This document shows positions 32,638 through 43,794 of a stretch of 64,000 nucleotides of DNA, piece after piece. Within the stretch, counting starts at the first letter, position 1. The number at the start of each line of letters is the position of its first letter. Below the pieces are notes generated by a model. The model searched no databases and was not told the DNA's origin. It saw only the letters and a program-made list of their open reading frames with translations. A program made the position numbers and the translations under genes. This stretch comes from Microcyclospora pomicola (taxonomy: Eukaryota; Ascomycota; Dothideomycetes; Capnodiales): positions 1,364,001-1,428,000 of the forward strand of contig NHNY01000002.1 in the NCBI GenBank assembly GCA_002786065.1, written 5' to 3'.

Positions 32638-32644
32638 TATAAAT
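32638..32644 (+). promoter_or_regulatory. TATA box of the dehydrogenase gene
   Basis: TATAAAT 62-68 nt upstream of the chosen ATG at 32706. It overlaps the earlier in-frame ATG at 32643, which makes that ATG an unlikely start. Confidence 0.55.
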
Positions 32645-32705
32645 GATCAGATTCTTAGGAGGTCGTGTGTGTGTGCTCGGCAGATCCTCTCAACTTCCTA
32701 TCAGA

Positions 32706-33734
32706 ATGTCTACCAACGTTGGAGCTTGGGTCGTCTCTGACAAGGCGCACCCACTCGAGATTCAGCCAAGCGAACACACCGAAGCCGGCGAGAACCAGAT
32801 TGTTGTGAAGAACGCCGCGGTTGCCTTGAACCTCGTCGACTGGGCCACTCAGGCCATCGGCACCGGCGTTTTTCCCAACCTTAAGCTTCCCGCGATCCTT
32901 GGGCATGATGTCGCTGGCGAGGCCGTTGAGGTAGGGTCCGGCGTCGAACACATCAAAGTCGGCGATCGTGTCATTGGAAAGGCTTCGGGCCCTATCAGCG
33001 GAGGTCCTCACGCCTCTGCATTCCAGACGTACACAGTGGTCGAAGGGAACGCCGCCGCGCCAATTCCGGCCAGACTCTCCTATCCCGATGCGGCGGTCAT
33101 TCCGCTGGCACTTTCGACGGCCGCAAGTGGGCTGTTTGGTGACGACCAGCTCAACATGTCGCTTCCTCAGCTTCCAGCGGCCGCACCCAACGGCGACACC
33201 GTGCTCATCTGGGGCGGTGCGTCGAGTGTGGGGACCAACGCCATCGAGATGGTCGTGGCCGCTGGATACGAAGTCATCACCACAGCGTCTCCTAAGAACT
33301 AGGCATACCTGAAATCACTTGGTGCTGCTCACATGTTCGACTACAAGAGTGAGACCGTGATACAGGACATCATCCAAGCATTCAAGGGGAAGAAGAGCGT
33401 CGGTGCCTTGGCCATTGGGCAGACCGCCGCACAGCCTTGCGTTGACATCGTGTCGCAAATCGACGGCATCAAGTTCGTGGCCTGTGCCAACCTTCCGCCT
33501 GAGCAAATGCCGGATGGAGTCACTGCAAAGTTCATCATCGGTGACAGCATCGTGAGGAGCGAGGTGGGTCCAGCTCTCTTTGGAGACTGGGTACCCAAAG
33601 CACTCGAGCAGGGGACTTTCGTGGCATCGCCGCCAGCTGAGGTCATTGGAAAGGGACTCGAAGCAATTCAGGCCGGGCTGGACAGACTGCCGGGTGGAGT
33701 CTCGGCCACGAAACTGGTGGTGGATCTGAGCTAG
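32706..33734 (+). pseudogene. medium-chain dehydrogenase/reductase (zinc-type ADH-like enoyl reductase), one in-frame stop
   Basis: The frame from ATG 32706 (MSTNVGAWVVSDKAHPLEI) to TAG 33732-33734 spans 343 codons, the usual MDR length, and is homologous throughout, but codon 199 is TAG (33300-33302) after ITTASPKN. N-terminal GroES-like part: NLVDWATQAIGTGVFPNLKL, then LGHDVAGEAVEVGSGVE. Rossmann part: VLIWGGASSVGTNAIEMV, the NADP(H) glycine motif; then beyond the stop AYLKSLGAAHMFDYKSE to ATKLVVDLS. Catalytic zinc ligands are not evident, as in fungal trans-enoyl reductase/quinone reductase-like members. Removing the stop by an intron would need one of about 33 nt and would delete conserved residues, so a nonsense mutation or sequencing error is likeliest. 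Recent loss is suggested by the otherwise clean frame. Confidence 0.75.
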
Positions 33735-34282
33735 AATCGCTGGTGCTGCATTACATCTAGGTCATCCGATCGCGCCCAGCAATACAGTCGAGCATGTGGC
33801 TGTGATGTCCACGGTCTGCTTGTCGGCGAGGGAATGGAATTATAACAATAGCAAGAGCAGCCACGATGCAGAAAATAGTGTACGTGTGTGTGCATGTCAG
33901 GTAAGTAGGCAGGCTGGGCATCATCACATGTAGTTCTCGCGAGTGCAATGGTGATGTCGCAAGATCTTGCGTCAGTCACGTCACATACATGTTGTGTCAT
34001 GAGACATGAGCTCTCGAATCACTTGTAAGGTGAGGAATACGTGATACCATCTCGTTGTATTTGACCCGCATTTGCACTATTTGAAACTCCATTCCCTGAC
34101 ATGCCATCGCTCTGTGCTGCTCTAGCCGCGATCTCTCGTCAAGTGCTCCAAAACTCCATAATCATATCTCGAAGTGGAGAGTCGTGTCTATGTGAACATA
34201 GGAAAGGTTAGAAGCCCCAACCATCAAAGCATTTTGAGCCTGGCGTGCTCGTGATGAGCTAGACCACCTTCTCGATTCAAGA
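33735..34282. other. convergent intergenic gap
   Basis: 3' flanks of the dehydrogenase (+) and coiled-coil gene (-). No feature seen. Confidence 0.5.
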
Positions 34283-35655
34283 TCATACGCCACGCCCAGC
34301 GCTCCCAGCGCTCTCTCCGAAGCGCACTTCGTCATCGACGAGAACGCCCCGACGACTGCTTGTCGTTGTGCTCTGACTCTCGCTCCGCTCGCGTGGTCCA
34401 GCGACACCTCCAACGCCGCCACTGCCCGATGCCCACGCAGCAATGCCGATGCTTGGACTTGGAAGGGCCGACCGAGCGAGCTCGAGACTGTCTCTAGCAC
34501 TACGTGGCGCATCGGTCGTGATGTGCGGAGAGTTGATGTTCGGACGGCCAAGATCAGATTGGCTGGAATCTCGCCTGCGAGCACGCAATGCACGTTCCAA
34601 AGCCCTTACACGCTGGCGAAGACTCTCGTTCTCGGCCTTGACGATTTCCATCTCAGACCGATAGGCAGCGGTCTCGTTGTGGGGGTGGAGAGCTTGATGC
34701 GGCGATTGCGACGTTGGGGGTGGGTGTATCTGAGGTGTCCCGGGCTGTGCTGTGGTGGATTGGTATGAGGGATCACGCGACAAAGCTGGACGGTGAGGAA
34801 GGATGAAAGGCGTCGCTGAAGCTTGGCCATGACGGGCAAGTTCCAGTGACTGCCGTGCTGGAGTGGACCTTCCTGACGCGCTGACCGAAGGTTGACGACT
34901 GATGGAGCCAGCAGTGGATCGCGCGGCTGCTGCTGCACGGTCGGCAGAGGCTTGCGAGACGGAGCCAAGTAATACCCCACCTGCAGCGCCATGGTGTGCC
35001 TGAGAAGAGGTACTCGGCGCGCTGATGCCGGCTGTGGCTGTTGTGGACACGTTGTTGCTACTTCGACCACTGACCGAAGAAGAGGATCGGTGCCGGCGAG
35101 AAGGTGTCGGATGGGTAGCCCCCGTCATCTGATGTGTCGGATTGGGGTCTGAAATGTCGATTGGCAGCAATGAGGCCGATGTCGAGGTTGACGAGTGGGA
35201 GGCATTGCTTGCCACCGAGGCAGTCTGTGCCCGTAACGCCGTCAATTCACGAGTCAGACGGTTAACCTGGTTGTTGTGTTAGTTGATGTTCGTATCTGCC
35301 CCACGCTGCATCCTCGAGCCTCTCTTACCACAGCCTCTTGCTCTTTCTCGCATTCCAGATACAGCTCGGCGGCCGTCAAGGGGCGTGGATGACGCAGCGG
35401 CAGACCAGCAGTCTCGCTACTGCTGATTACCGGACTACGTAATTGGTTGTTGTTGGTGGTAATGGCAGGGAGGGGCACTGCAGGGGGTCCCATCATCTGC
35501 GACGTTCTTCTGGAAGCAGGGTTCGAGCTGGTAATCGAGTTGGTGGTGGAAGGAGGGCGCGAGGTCAGCGTCGGACGTGATGAAGTGGGGAGGGAGTTGA
35601 TATCCGGGGCCATGATGGCTGCTGCTGCGGTTCCTTGGTCTTCGCGAGTTGTCAT
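34283..35655 (-). CDS. conserved fungal coiled-coil protein, function unknown
   Basis: Two exons, 35655-35329 and 35266-34283, with a 62-nt intron (GTAAGA donor) in phase 0; 436 residues from the first in-frame ATG, or 422 from the ATG at 35613 (MAPDINSLPTSSRP), which looks equally good. Most of the chain is Ser/Thr/Pro/Arg-rich and disordered. Two helical segments stand out: about 95-125, spanning the splice junction (LTAAELYLECEKEQEAVVNR, then LTRELTALRAQTASVAS), and about 309-340 (SEMEIVKAENESLRQRVRAL, then ERALRARRR), a leucine-spaced coiled coil with a basic end but no bZIP basic region. It resembles an uncharacterised Pezizomycotina family; no function is known to me. Confidence 0.8.
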
Positions 35656-36153
35656 CAAGTGGCAGATGTTACACAAAGATCGCGGTTGTTCCGTGAATGG
35701 TCAAGCTCCAGGGACATGTTACTTGTCCTTGAGTGTTGACAATCAGATGCTCATGATGTACATCCTGTACAGCCTCAATCGTTGAGCAGAGCCAGCAACC
35801 TGATACGTTTCAGGAGGCGAAGAGCGGCAGGACGTGTACGTATCAGGGCAGCGAGCGATAAGTTAGGCCTCACTATTGTCTGATGAAGTGCAGTCAGCAC
35901 GACGCGACAAGATTGGCACGTGGTTGTCACATGCCGCGTCCACTCTATGACATCGGACGGCACAATGACCATGCACGTTGCACATGGTCATCGACATATC
36001 TATTCCTACACCTACCTTAAACAACCTCTTGAAGATGTTTGCCCTTTTGGAGTATGCATCACAAACTTACCAACAGGCCGACCGGATTCCGAAGTGCACA
36101 ACATCAAGAAGCTCAAATTAGCAGTCTGTCCTATTTTGTCATTCATTCATCAC
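35656..36153. other. intergenic gap
   Basis: Promoter of the coiled-coil gene and 3' flank of the MaoC gene. Nothing recognised. Confidence 0.5.
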
Positions 36154-37161
36154 CTATAGCTTGCTCTCCTGCTTTGCGTTCACGACCTTCATCTTGGCCC
36201 GACCGTTGCTCAGACACAACTTCCCGCCCTTCACACTCACCACAAACCGCACCTCCTCCCATCCCTCGCTATCCGCATTGCTCATCCGCCAGACCTGCGT
36301 CACCAGCGTATCGCCCGGCATCACAGGGCTTGCAAACCTCGCCGCAAACTCCTTGATGTTGGTCGCATCACTGCCGCCCAGCAACTTCACCAACCCGTGC
36401 GCCGTCGTATTCCACGAGAACAAGCCGTGCATGATCGCACCTCCGAACCCCATGGCTTTGCCTGGCTCCGGCGTGGCATGCAGCGGGTTATAGTCTCCGT
36501 TCAGCCGATACAGATGCGCCGACTCGGCGTTGGTCGCGTGCTCGAACACCAAGTCCGCCTTCTTGCCCTCGGGCGGGTTGAACGACGGGTCTTTGGGTCC
36601 CTTGGGTCCACCCCAACCACCCTGCCCAACGTAGAACGCACTTCCAATGACACGTGTATAGACCTCGCCGGACTTGGCGTCCACCAGATCCGTCTGCGTC
36701 TTCATCACCGTTGACTTGCCCTTGTCATACACGCCGATGATCTTCTGCCGCGACTCGAACGTGCGGCCCGCGGAGGTGGTCGGCAGCGGCTTGTAGAAGA
36801 ACATCTGCCGCTCGCCGTCGAGCACGCGACGAGCATCGAGTTTGGGTAGGCCTGGGACATCCCCGAGGCCCTTGGCGTTGGCGGCGTAGAAATCGACGAC
36901 TTCTTGCGAGTCGCGTTTGAATGGGAGGAGGATGGGGTAGGTGGGGAACACGGAGAACTTGGGATGCAGTTCCTAGATTGAAAAACATACATCAGTTCCG
37001 GCGCGTCAGATATTTCGGACGGAGTTTCGGAAGCATACGTAGAGAAAGTGAAGCTCGTTGTCCACCGTGCAGCCGATGCTGTTGGCGAACAGCAGCACAT
37101 CGCGCTTCACCCATGACACGGGGACCGCGGGGTACTCATAACCCACGCCGCCGTCGCCCAT
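36154..37161 (-). CDS. peroxisomal MaoC/hydratase-2 family enoyl-CoA hydratase
   Basis: Two exons, 37161-37039 and 36972-36154, with a 66-nt intron (GTATGC donor); 313 residues, typical for a double hot-dog hydratase 2. The N-terminus (MGDGGVGYEYPAVPVSW) and the DNELHFLYELHPKFSVFPTY block match the hydratase-2 domain of peroxisomal multifunctional enzyme type 2. The active-site region is YRLNGDYNPLHATPEPGKAM, followed by FGGAIMHGLFSW, with the catalytic Asp and His both present. The last three residues are SKL, a perfect PTS1 peroxisomal import signal. Expected reaction: hydration of trans-2-enoyl-CoA to (3R)-hydroxyacyl-CoA in beta-oxidation. It lacks the dehydrogenase domains of the fungal multifunctional enzyme, so it is a stand-alone hydratase. 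Confidence 0.93.
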
Positions 37162-37600
37162 CTTTTACTACTTCCAAGGACAGGTATCGTTGTGAAATGC
37201 CAAACACTTGAAGCGAGCCAAGGCAGTGAAATTGAGCCACAGAAGTAAATGTTGTAGATCAACATATGTATTTGAGTGCAGATGTAATAAAGCATTCAAT
37301 AATTAAAGCCGACCCCAGAATGTGGGGAGAGTTCGAGGCTAAGCCGAGGTCCATCAGTTGCCGTCCATTGACGCGGCAGAGGCGAAGCCTATCGGCAATT
37401 GCGCTTGGGAATAACAGATTCAATGAGCTAGGTAGGTATGGCTATTGGAGCTATGCTAAGATGCAGATAGAGACGAATTGCCTCTCCCATCTGGAATCTG
37501 ACGTGAGCTACTGTATTTGCGAGATAGTTCGCATGACATGCTGGTGTAATTACAATAATCTTAGCCATATCATATAAATCTCTTCTGCGATATGTTCACC
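37162..37600. other. intergenic gap, locally AT-rich
   Basis: Promoter of the MaoC gene and 3' flank of the PHD gene. The part at about 37250-37310 is AT-rich; no coding signal. Confidence 0.5.
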
Positions 37601-39075
37601 TTACGTGGCTGTTGCTTTACCACGCATGGTGTTGGTGCCTGCGGGTACTGCGTCCGCTCGATATACATGGGTAAACACGCCGTTTTGGTCCTCATCGTCC
37701 ACCAGCCATTGCTGATCGTCTTGGTCGGGTGGCAAGGTCCGCATCAGTCCGTAGCCCGGACGAGGGTAGTTGGCTGGGTGCTCGGATGGGCCTAGATCTT
37801 CGTCCTCATCTTCGTCTTCCATGGCACCGAGCGCTGGCTCATCGTCGATCGCGATTGTCGGTGCTGTGTTTGCAGGTTGTGTGCTTGGTGTTGGCTGCGT
37901 CTTCGTGTGACCGTTGGTCGCCGGTAATGTGATGGAGTCTCGCGTTATGCCTTGAAACTTGAACTCGGGTGAGAATACTGGCAAGCTTGGTTGCAACGTT
38001 GTGGCCCTCGTGAGGAGTCTTATAAGCAGTTTTGGCGGCAAGGTTAAGAAGTACTTTTGACGCTACGTGGAGGTTAGTAACAGCGTGACGTTTCAGCTTT
38101 GACAGTCGGTCAACCAACCTCTTCTACCGATGCGCCTTCTGCCGCCACGAAAGTGGACATATCCACCTCCGAGGCCAGCTGATTCCTTTCCTTCTCGCAA
38201 GGTCTGCAATACCACTCCTTGTCTAGCTCATCAATGACACTTTGATCGATCGGGGGATGGTGGCAATATCGATGATATGGCGTGTTACAGCCGTCACAGA
38301 ACACGATCATGTTATTCGTCGGACTCGTGCCTCGCAAGCACACCTTGCATACTGCCGACTCGGGATTCCTGCGGTATGTTCGTTTCCGTTTGTGGGTAGC
38401 CACAGGCGATGGTGCAGGCGGCGGGACGAATACGGTAGGCTTTTGGACGGCTCTTCCAGACTTTGTCTGTGTCGCAGCTGGGGTGTACACCTCACTGCTG
38501 TCAGAATCATCGTCATCATCATCTTCGTGGTCTTCTCGTTTTCTTTTCCCACTCCGGCCCCCTCCACGTGCTCGTGAGCCACGGGATCTACCTGGTGGTC
38601 GACCACGACCACGACCCCGGACCGTGGGCGATGCTGATGCTCCCTCTCCAGCGTCAATACTATTGCCTGCTGCATTCGACCCTCTATTCCCCTTTCCCGT
38701 TCGCACATTTTTGCCACCGCGTTTGGTGAGACTTCCGGGAGGTGGAGTGGAGATGCTGTCTGCAGTGGCCATGGTCCGCATCATCTGTTCCTTGGCGGCT
38801 TCGAAGCCGGAGGTGGCGCCATCAACTTGAGCGCCATTGGCCTTGATTCTCTCAAGAATATTCGTGGTTTGCGCCGATAGTTGTAGCATGGGACCTTCCT
38901 TTCCATTGGACTCTGATGTTTTCGCCGGTTCATCCGAAGGAAAATGATCTGAGGATGGCGGCTCAGAGATCCCGGACGTTGATGACGGGGGCGCGTAGCT
39001 CGGTGCAACATCCATTGGCTGGAGAGGAGCCTCCCCAGAACCCTCAAAAGGGCCAACATGCACCGGATCGTCCAT
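37601..39075 (-). CDS. PHD-finger nuclear protein with AT-hook-like motif
   Basis: Two exons, 39075-38119 and 38062-37601, with a 56-nt intron that has a perfect TACTAAC branch site but a weak GTTGGT donor; 472 residues. The start is ATG 39075 (MDDPVHVGPFEG); a TTG four codons upstream is not used. Order: Ser/Pro-rich N-terminus; a Gly-Arg tract with AT-hook core (RGRGRGRPPGRSRG, about 150-165); a basic KRKRE then a polyacidic run (nuclear localisation likely); and one PHD zinc finger at about 245-298 with the C4HC3 pattern (VCKVC, FCDGCNTPYHRYCH, WYCRPC). The acidic C-terminal exon is disordered. It probably reads histone H3 tails as part of a chromatin complex; which complex cannot be told from sequence. 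Confidence 0.88.
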
Positions 39076-40157
39076 TGTAGGGTTCAAGAGCCCGCACGCT
39101 TCACTCTGCTGGCTGTATAGCGTGATTCGTCGGCATGGTCATTGAGTAGAGCGGAGTGAGGTCGGACCTATGGGCGGCTCACGTGGCAGCCACTCCCGGG
39201 CCTTAAGTGACATGACATGAAGCTTGGCTCAAACGGCCGAGTGTCTTGTATCACAGTAATTTATCACAGTACATTATTATTGTGGATTTCCAGTCTGGAC
39301 ATTCCACAATACCTAGAACGCATGGCTTTCGAGTCCCGGTCGAGTTCCGCCGGAACGATCTCCCGGAAAGCCGCAGTAGCTACATGTAAAATTCTTTGAA
39401 ACTCGCATAAGAATTGATTAATACTGCGACTACTGAGCAACTGGCCAAGCACTCTTGACGTGGCAGCTTTTGACTCTGCCAAATCGCCATCTAAGAGATC
39501 ATTCGTCAATTATGACTATGAAACGACGTATGTGACTGTGTGCGTTTGGGAAATGTGATGCATATAATCGCAAATCGCTTAGCATTGAATCCTTCCAATC
39601 GGCCCCGGCTTGCCTCGACAGGGATAAGCCCTGGCATTCCACCCTTGGCCAGCCAACCTGACCTCACGATACTGTAGCTGGGGAGTCGTCCGACCGATCT
39701 GGTTCGAAAGACTCGCACATCCACCTATGTAGTGTCATAAGGAACGACATCGATGACCAAAAGGATGAAAGATATAAGGATCCGATCCATATGCACGTGC
39801 TAGTCGGCTCTGCGGCGGTTCGCGTCCCATCTGCGCACTGACGTAGAGATCAACGGGGATCGTAAGCTTCCCCTGATTATTATTATGATAATATGTCTCC
39901 TAGACTTTGCACTTCTATCACATCCTCGGCGGCGCGATCGTTTGTGTGGCCCGCAAACCATTTGATCCCATCTGACTGGAGTCGACGGAGATAGCGGCAG
40001 CACTCATTACACCACAATGGTAACCGCGGTCTGCTATATCGGGGTAAGAGCTGATCAATGAGTGGACGACCCCTCGATTTACATCAGGACCAATAACTCG
40101 CCATCTCCATCCGTCCTTCGGACCTCCACCCAGCAGGGATAAATACCCGGCCTCAAT
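39076..40157. other. divergent promoter region
   Basis: Between the divergent PHD (-) and lipase (+) genes. TAAATA lies about 18 nt before the lipase ATG. A protein-like minus-strand frame without ATG occurs at 39264-39506 (see findings). Confidence 0.5.
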
Positions 40158-43100
40158 ATGGTCTTCAACGCGCTCACCGTCGCGACGGCGGTGACTCCGG
40201 CAGTTCTTGAAACGTACTTCTCGCATTTCCTCAACCGTGCGCCTCTGCGACAAAAGCCAACAGCTCACATCTCCTATCATGAGGGCCTCCGTCTGATCCG
40301 GCAATTCTTGGAGTATGCATCGAGACACACCGTGGAAGATATCCAGGGCTTCACCGGACAGTGGGTCCCAGCACCTACTTGGGTGCGGATACAAGATGTT
40401 GAGATTGCGCCCCAGTTTCTCGAACGCGCCGCACGCGCGATACGTGACCAGCTGGGCTGGAAAGGTATCGAGCGTGTTGGCGGCGAGACCTGGTGGCAAT
40501 GGCGGCGACCCGAGGCGCCTTTAAGAGCCGAGTGGATTGAGATGCGCAAAGATTTTGCGGAGCGGAAGCGAAATGGCGAGAAATGCGATCGCGTAATCTT
40601 CTACATACATGGCGGCGCATATTACTTTGGATCGGTGGACGAGCATCGATACCAGATGCAAAGACATGCGCGGAAGCTGAGAGCCCGGGTGCTGGCACCA
40701 CGATATCGATTGGCACCTCAATATCCATTTCCATGTGGGCTGTACGATTGTCTTGCGGCCTACCTCTATCTCCTCGAGCACTTTCCAACCGAGCAGATCT
40801 TGTTCGGCGGTGATTCCGCAGGTGGTGGAATGGTTCTCAGTCTTCTGGTCGTGCTCCGCGATCAGGGCCTACCTCTACCTGCTGGTACAATCTTGCTGTC
40901 GCCATGGGTGGACTTGACACACTCCTTCCCCTCCGTTGCGGGAGACGACAGCGGCGATTACATTCCATCGCATGGTTTCTTGCACAAACCATCGATGGCA
41001 TGGCCTCCACCACCTCATGATGAGCTGAAGAAGACTGCAACCCCTAAGAAAGTCTTCGATAGACCAACCGGTGCGGTTGAGCTTCCTGCGACAGCTGAGC
41101 CAGACGAGTCATCTGACCAGACCAAGGCTGGCAATGCCGGGTCGGACGAGGGTACCGCAGGGCTGGAGAGGCCTGCTACAAGACATCAAAAAGAACAGCC
41201 CATTGACACCATACCAGGCATTGGGGAGAACCTCAGCATTACTATTGACGGGGAGAAAATAGAATTGAAAGAGCAAATACAGCTTTATGCGCCCAACGAT
41301 TTACTCTCGCACCCCTTGGTGTCGCCAGTGCTTCAGCCCTCGCTTGGGGGCCTTCCGCCGATGCTGATTCAGGTTGGCGGTGGTGAATTGCTCCGAGATG
41401 AGCAGATCTATCTTGCACATAAAGCCGCTGACCCGAAAGCATATCCTCCGGGCAATGCGATGATGAAGGAATATGATCCAACTAGAGAGATACTGAATAG
41501 ATACCCACCCACAGATGTCCAGCTTCAGGTTTGGGATGACTTGTGCCGTTCGTGTAACCCAATGGCATCATATCATGCAATTTTCTGACTGAGCTACAGA
41601 TGTTCCACACACCTTATCATTCACACGTCCAGCGAAGTATATGTACCGATCCGTCGCGCAATTCGGTGCTTGGGCGTTGGCACACTCGCAACAAAAAGGC
41701 ATCGACATACAAGATGATGACGCTGTCTCCGTCATCAGTGACGGCCCCGACACAGCAGACGAAGCTGATGCGTCTGCTTCGAAAACGGATCTACGGACAA
41801 AGAAGACGAGCGCCGAGACCAAGCCCGGCTCAACGGAAACGCCATACGGAGCAGTTGGTAGGGCTGGAGATCCACTTCCACCCTTCAAGGACCATATGAT
41901 TCGTCAACGCGTCACACGACATGGTGTGATTTACCCTCTCGCTGTTCAGGCCGAACTTGCTTGTCTTCACCTCGACCCATCGACAGTCGGCAACATCAAA
42001 CAAGGTCCCGTGCGAAAGTGGTTGGCCGCAAAGAAAGTCAACGATCAGAAATTTGCAAGCGAGAAGAAGAAGATCCAAAAGAAGCGTGCTAAAGAACTGG
42101 AGAAAGGGTTTGACAAAATCCCCGATGAGAATCCTCCAGCCACAGCCATTGTCAACAGAAGACGGAATGGCGTAGCGCCAGAACAGAAGAAGAAGGGCAA
42201 GTCCTGGGGTCTTGCAATGTGGTCTGGATGGGGCAGTCATCACGATGAGAAGACGCTTGCACGAGAGGAAAAGGCTGAGAATGATAGTCAAGCACCGAAT
42301 GCAACAGACACTACTGTACAGCCGGAACCATCCAATGCCCCACCAAGTGGTAACCTTAACTTACCTGGACCAAGTACGACTGGCAAGAACAGTCGCCGCG
42401 CCTCTGGTTCCTCATATCTATCTACTCCTTGGTCAACCAAAGACAAAGACCGCCCGAAAAGTCCTTATCGGAAAGTGACTGACAGCGGTCAAGCTGGTGG
42501 CGCTGGAGTTGAAACAGCAAGCTTTTTGCCTCAAGGAAGCAGTGGCATTGATATGTTGCCTCAGCGCAGGTCTTCTGGTTCACCGTCTGTGAGGACCAAT
42601 CGACCTTTGAGCAACACTGCACCGATCCCCGTCTCGAGTTTGGGTCTTACCTCGGTACCTACAGCATCCGAAGTTTCACCCAACAGCACCCAAGTCTCAG
42701 GATCGGAGAATACCTTTCTAGGTCCTAACGCTCAGCGACCCCATAACGGCATAGCAGCCTACCCGTTCAAGCTACGCAAGCCAACCGACAATGCTTCGGT
42801 CATGACGCTCGAGAGCATGGCAGGAAGCAGCGCTGTCTCGACCGCGGGTACAGAGGACAGACAGGGCGAGGCTGTTGAACTGCCTGCTGCCAACGGACGG
42901 TCTGCGATGATGGCTGAGCTGCCTGCCGATGCTACAACAACAAATCGATCTGGAACAGCGTTTGAACCTTCAGCGCGGCAGCCAAGCCCCGCTCCCAGCT
43001 CACCATCGGTCCAGAATAGTGCAAAATCTCCGGTCTTTGATCAGAGGACGTCTGTCCTTGGCAGAATCGGTGCCGATGGTATGCCCGTTGCTCCGTTGTT

Positions 43101-43794
43101 TGCCAAAGGGAACGTCGCGATTGCAGCCGCGCCTAACGAGGAGGGGTCGCCCGATGAAGCCGTAAGCCCCGTTGATACGGACACTTCCAGACCCATGTTC
43201 AAGATCCGGAATCCTGTTCAGGATCCACGCGTACAAGGCAACACGTCCATGAGCCCGGAGACCATCCTCCCACGACAAGAACAGGCTACAAGTGCAGCGC
43301 CCTTCCGACTGCGACATACCCTCTATGACCCAAACAATCCAGGTCCGGTCTCTCCGCTTGACAACAGTGCAGAGCTGACTTTGCCTTCCCTCGGATCGGG
43401 CTCTACGCTCGCCAATGCGGACGGGGGGTATCAAGATCTGCCCCCCAACTCGAACATCACCATGCCCACCGCTGTCACGCATGGTCGTGGACGACCTCCA
43501 ATCCCAAACATGGGCGACCTCCCACCTCCCCCGCCCCCCAAGGATGCAAGGTACAACGACCTGCTTACAGACCAGGCCCAAGCCAGCCAGTCCGTGTCGC
43601 CCATCACTCCCTCCGGCACCGACCCGCTTGCCTCCACCCCAACCAAGACGAGGGCCCCCGGCCTCTTCAGCAAGAAAAAGAGCTCCTCCTCCTTGCTGGC
43701 TGGCGCAGACCGGCAACGCGGTGGTGATCCGGCGGCATCTTCGTCGCAAAGGCCCCCGCTGGAGACTTTCGTCACGGCACGGGAGGATTTGTGA
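40158..43794 (+). CDS. HSL-type alpha/beta-hydrolase (lipase/esterase) with long disordered tail
   Basis: Two exons, 40158-41547 and 41600-43794; the 52-nt intron (GTTCGT donor) splits the codon of a conserved His (DDLC|HVPHTLSFTRP); 1194 residues. The catalytic core of about 520 residues has the oxyanion motif FYIHGGAYYFGS (H about 150), the nucleophile elbow GGDSAGGG (Ser about 220), and the Asp/His end LQVWDDLCHVPHTLSF. A roughly 115-residue low-complexity insert (about 275-385) interrupts the core after SPWVDLTHSFPS. An amphipathic helical region and a basic KKK-rich stretch follow, and the last 600 residues are Ser/Pro/Thr-rich and disordered, with a final PPPPPPK and KKKSSSS. It belongs to the bacterial-HSL/alpha-beta hydrolase 3 group; substrate unknown, neutral lipid or ester likely. 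Confidence 0.93.

Larger units (their letters stand above)
30360..32705. other. gene-poor stretch with coding-like fragments
   Basis: No intact gene is supported. It holds an inverted 48-nt repeat pair (30981-31028, 31362-31409), three copies of the TACCTTAC octamer (30635, 31516, 31936), three overlapping open frames at about 30435-30640, and coherent minus-strand frames at 31853-32110 and 32120-32341. It may be a zone of gene decay or of fast-evolving short genes. Confidence 0.5.

Noticed and set aside
32643-32705. Upstream ATG at 32643 as start of the dehydrogenase
   Set aside because: It overlaps the TATAAAT element, and the extra 21 residues do not look like the family's N-terminus.
33268-33302. 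A short intron that would remove the in-frame TAG of the dehydrogenase
   Set aside because: It would be about 33 nt, shorter than any other well-supported intron here, and would delete the conserved VITTASPKN segment.
33300-33305. Programmed stop-codon read-through of the dehydrogenase
   Set aside because: The context is TAG GCA, not the TGA CTA motif known from fungal read-through, and the stop lies mid-domain.
39320-39350. B-box-like TTCGAGTCCC possibly marking a tRNA relic
   Set aside because: No A box, acceptor stem or cloverleaf can be formed around it.
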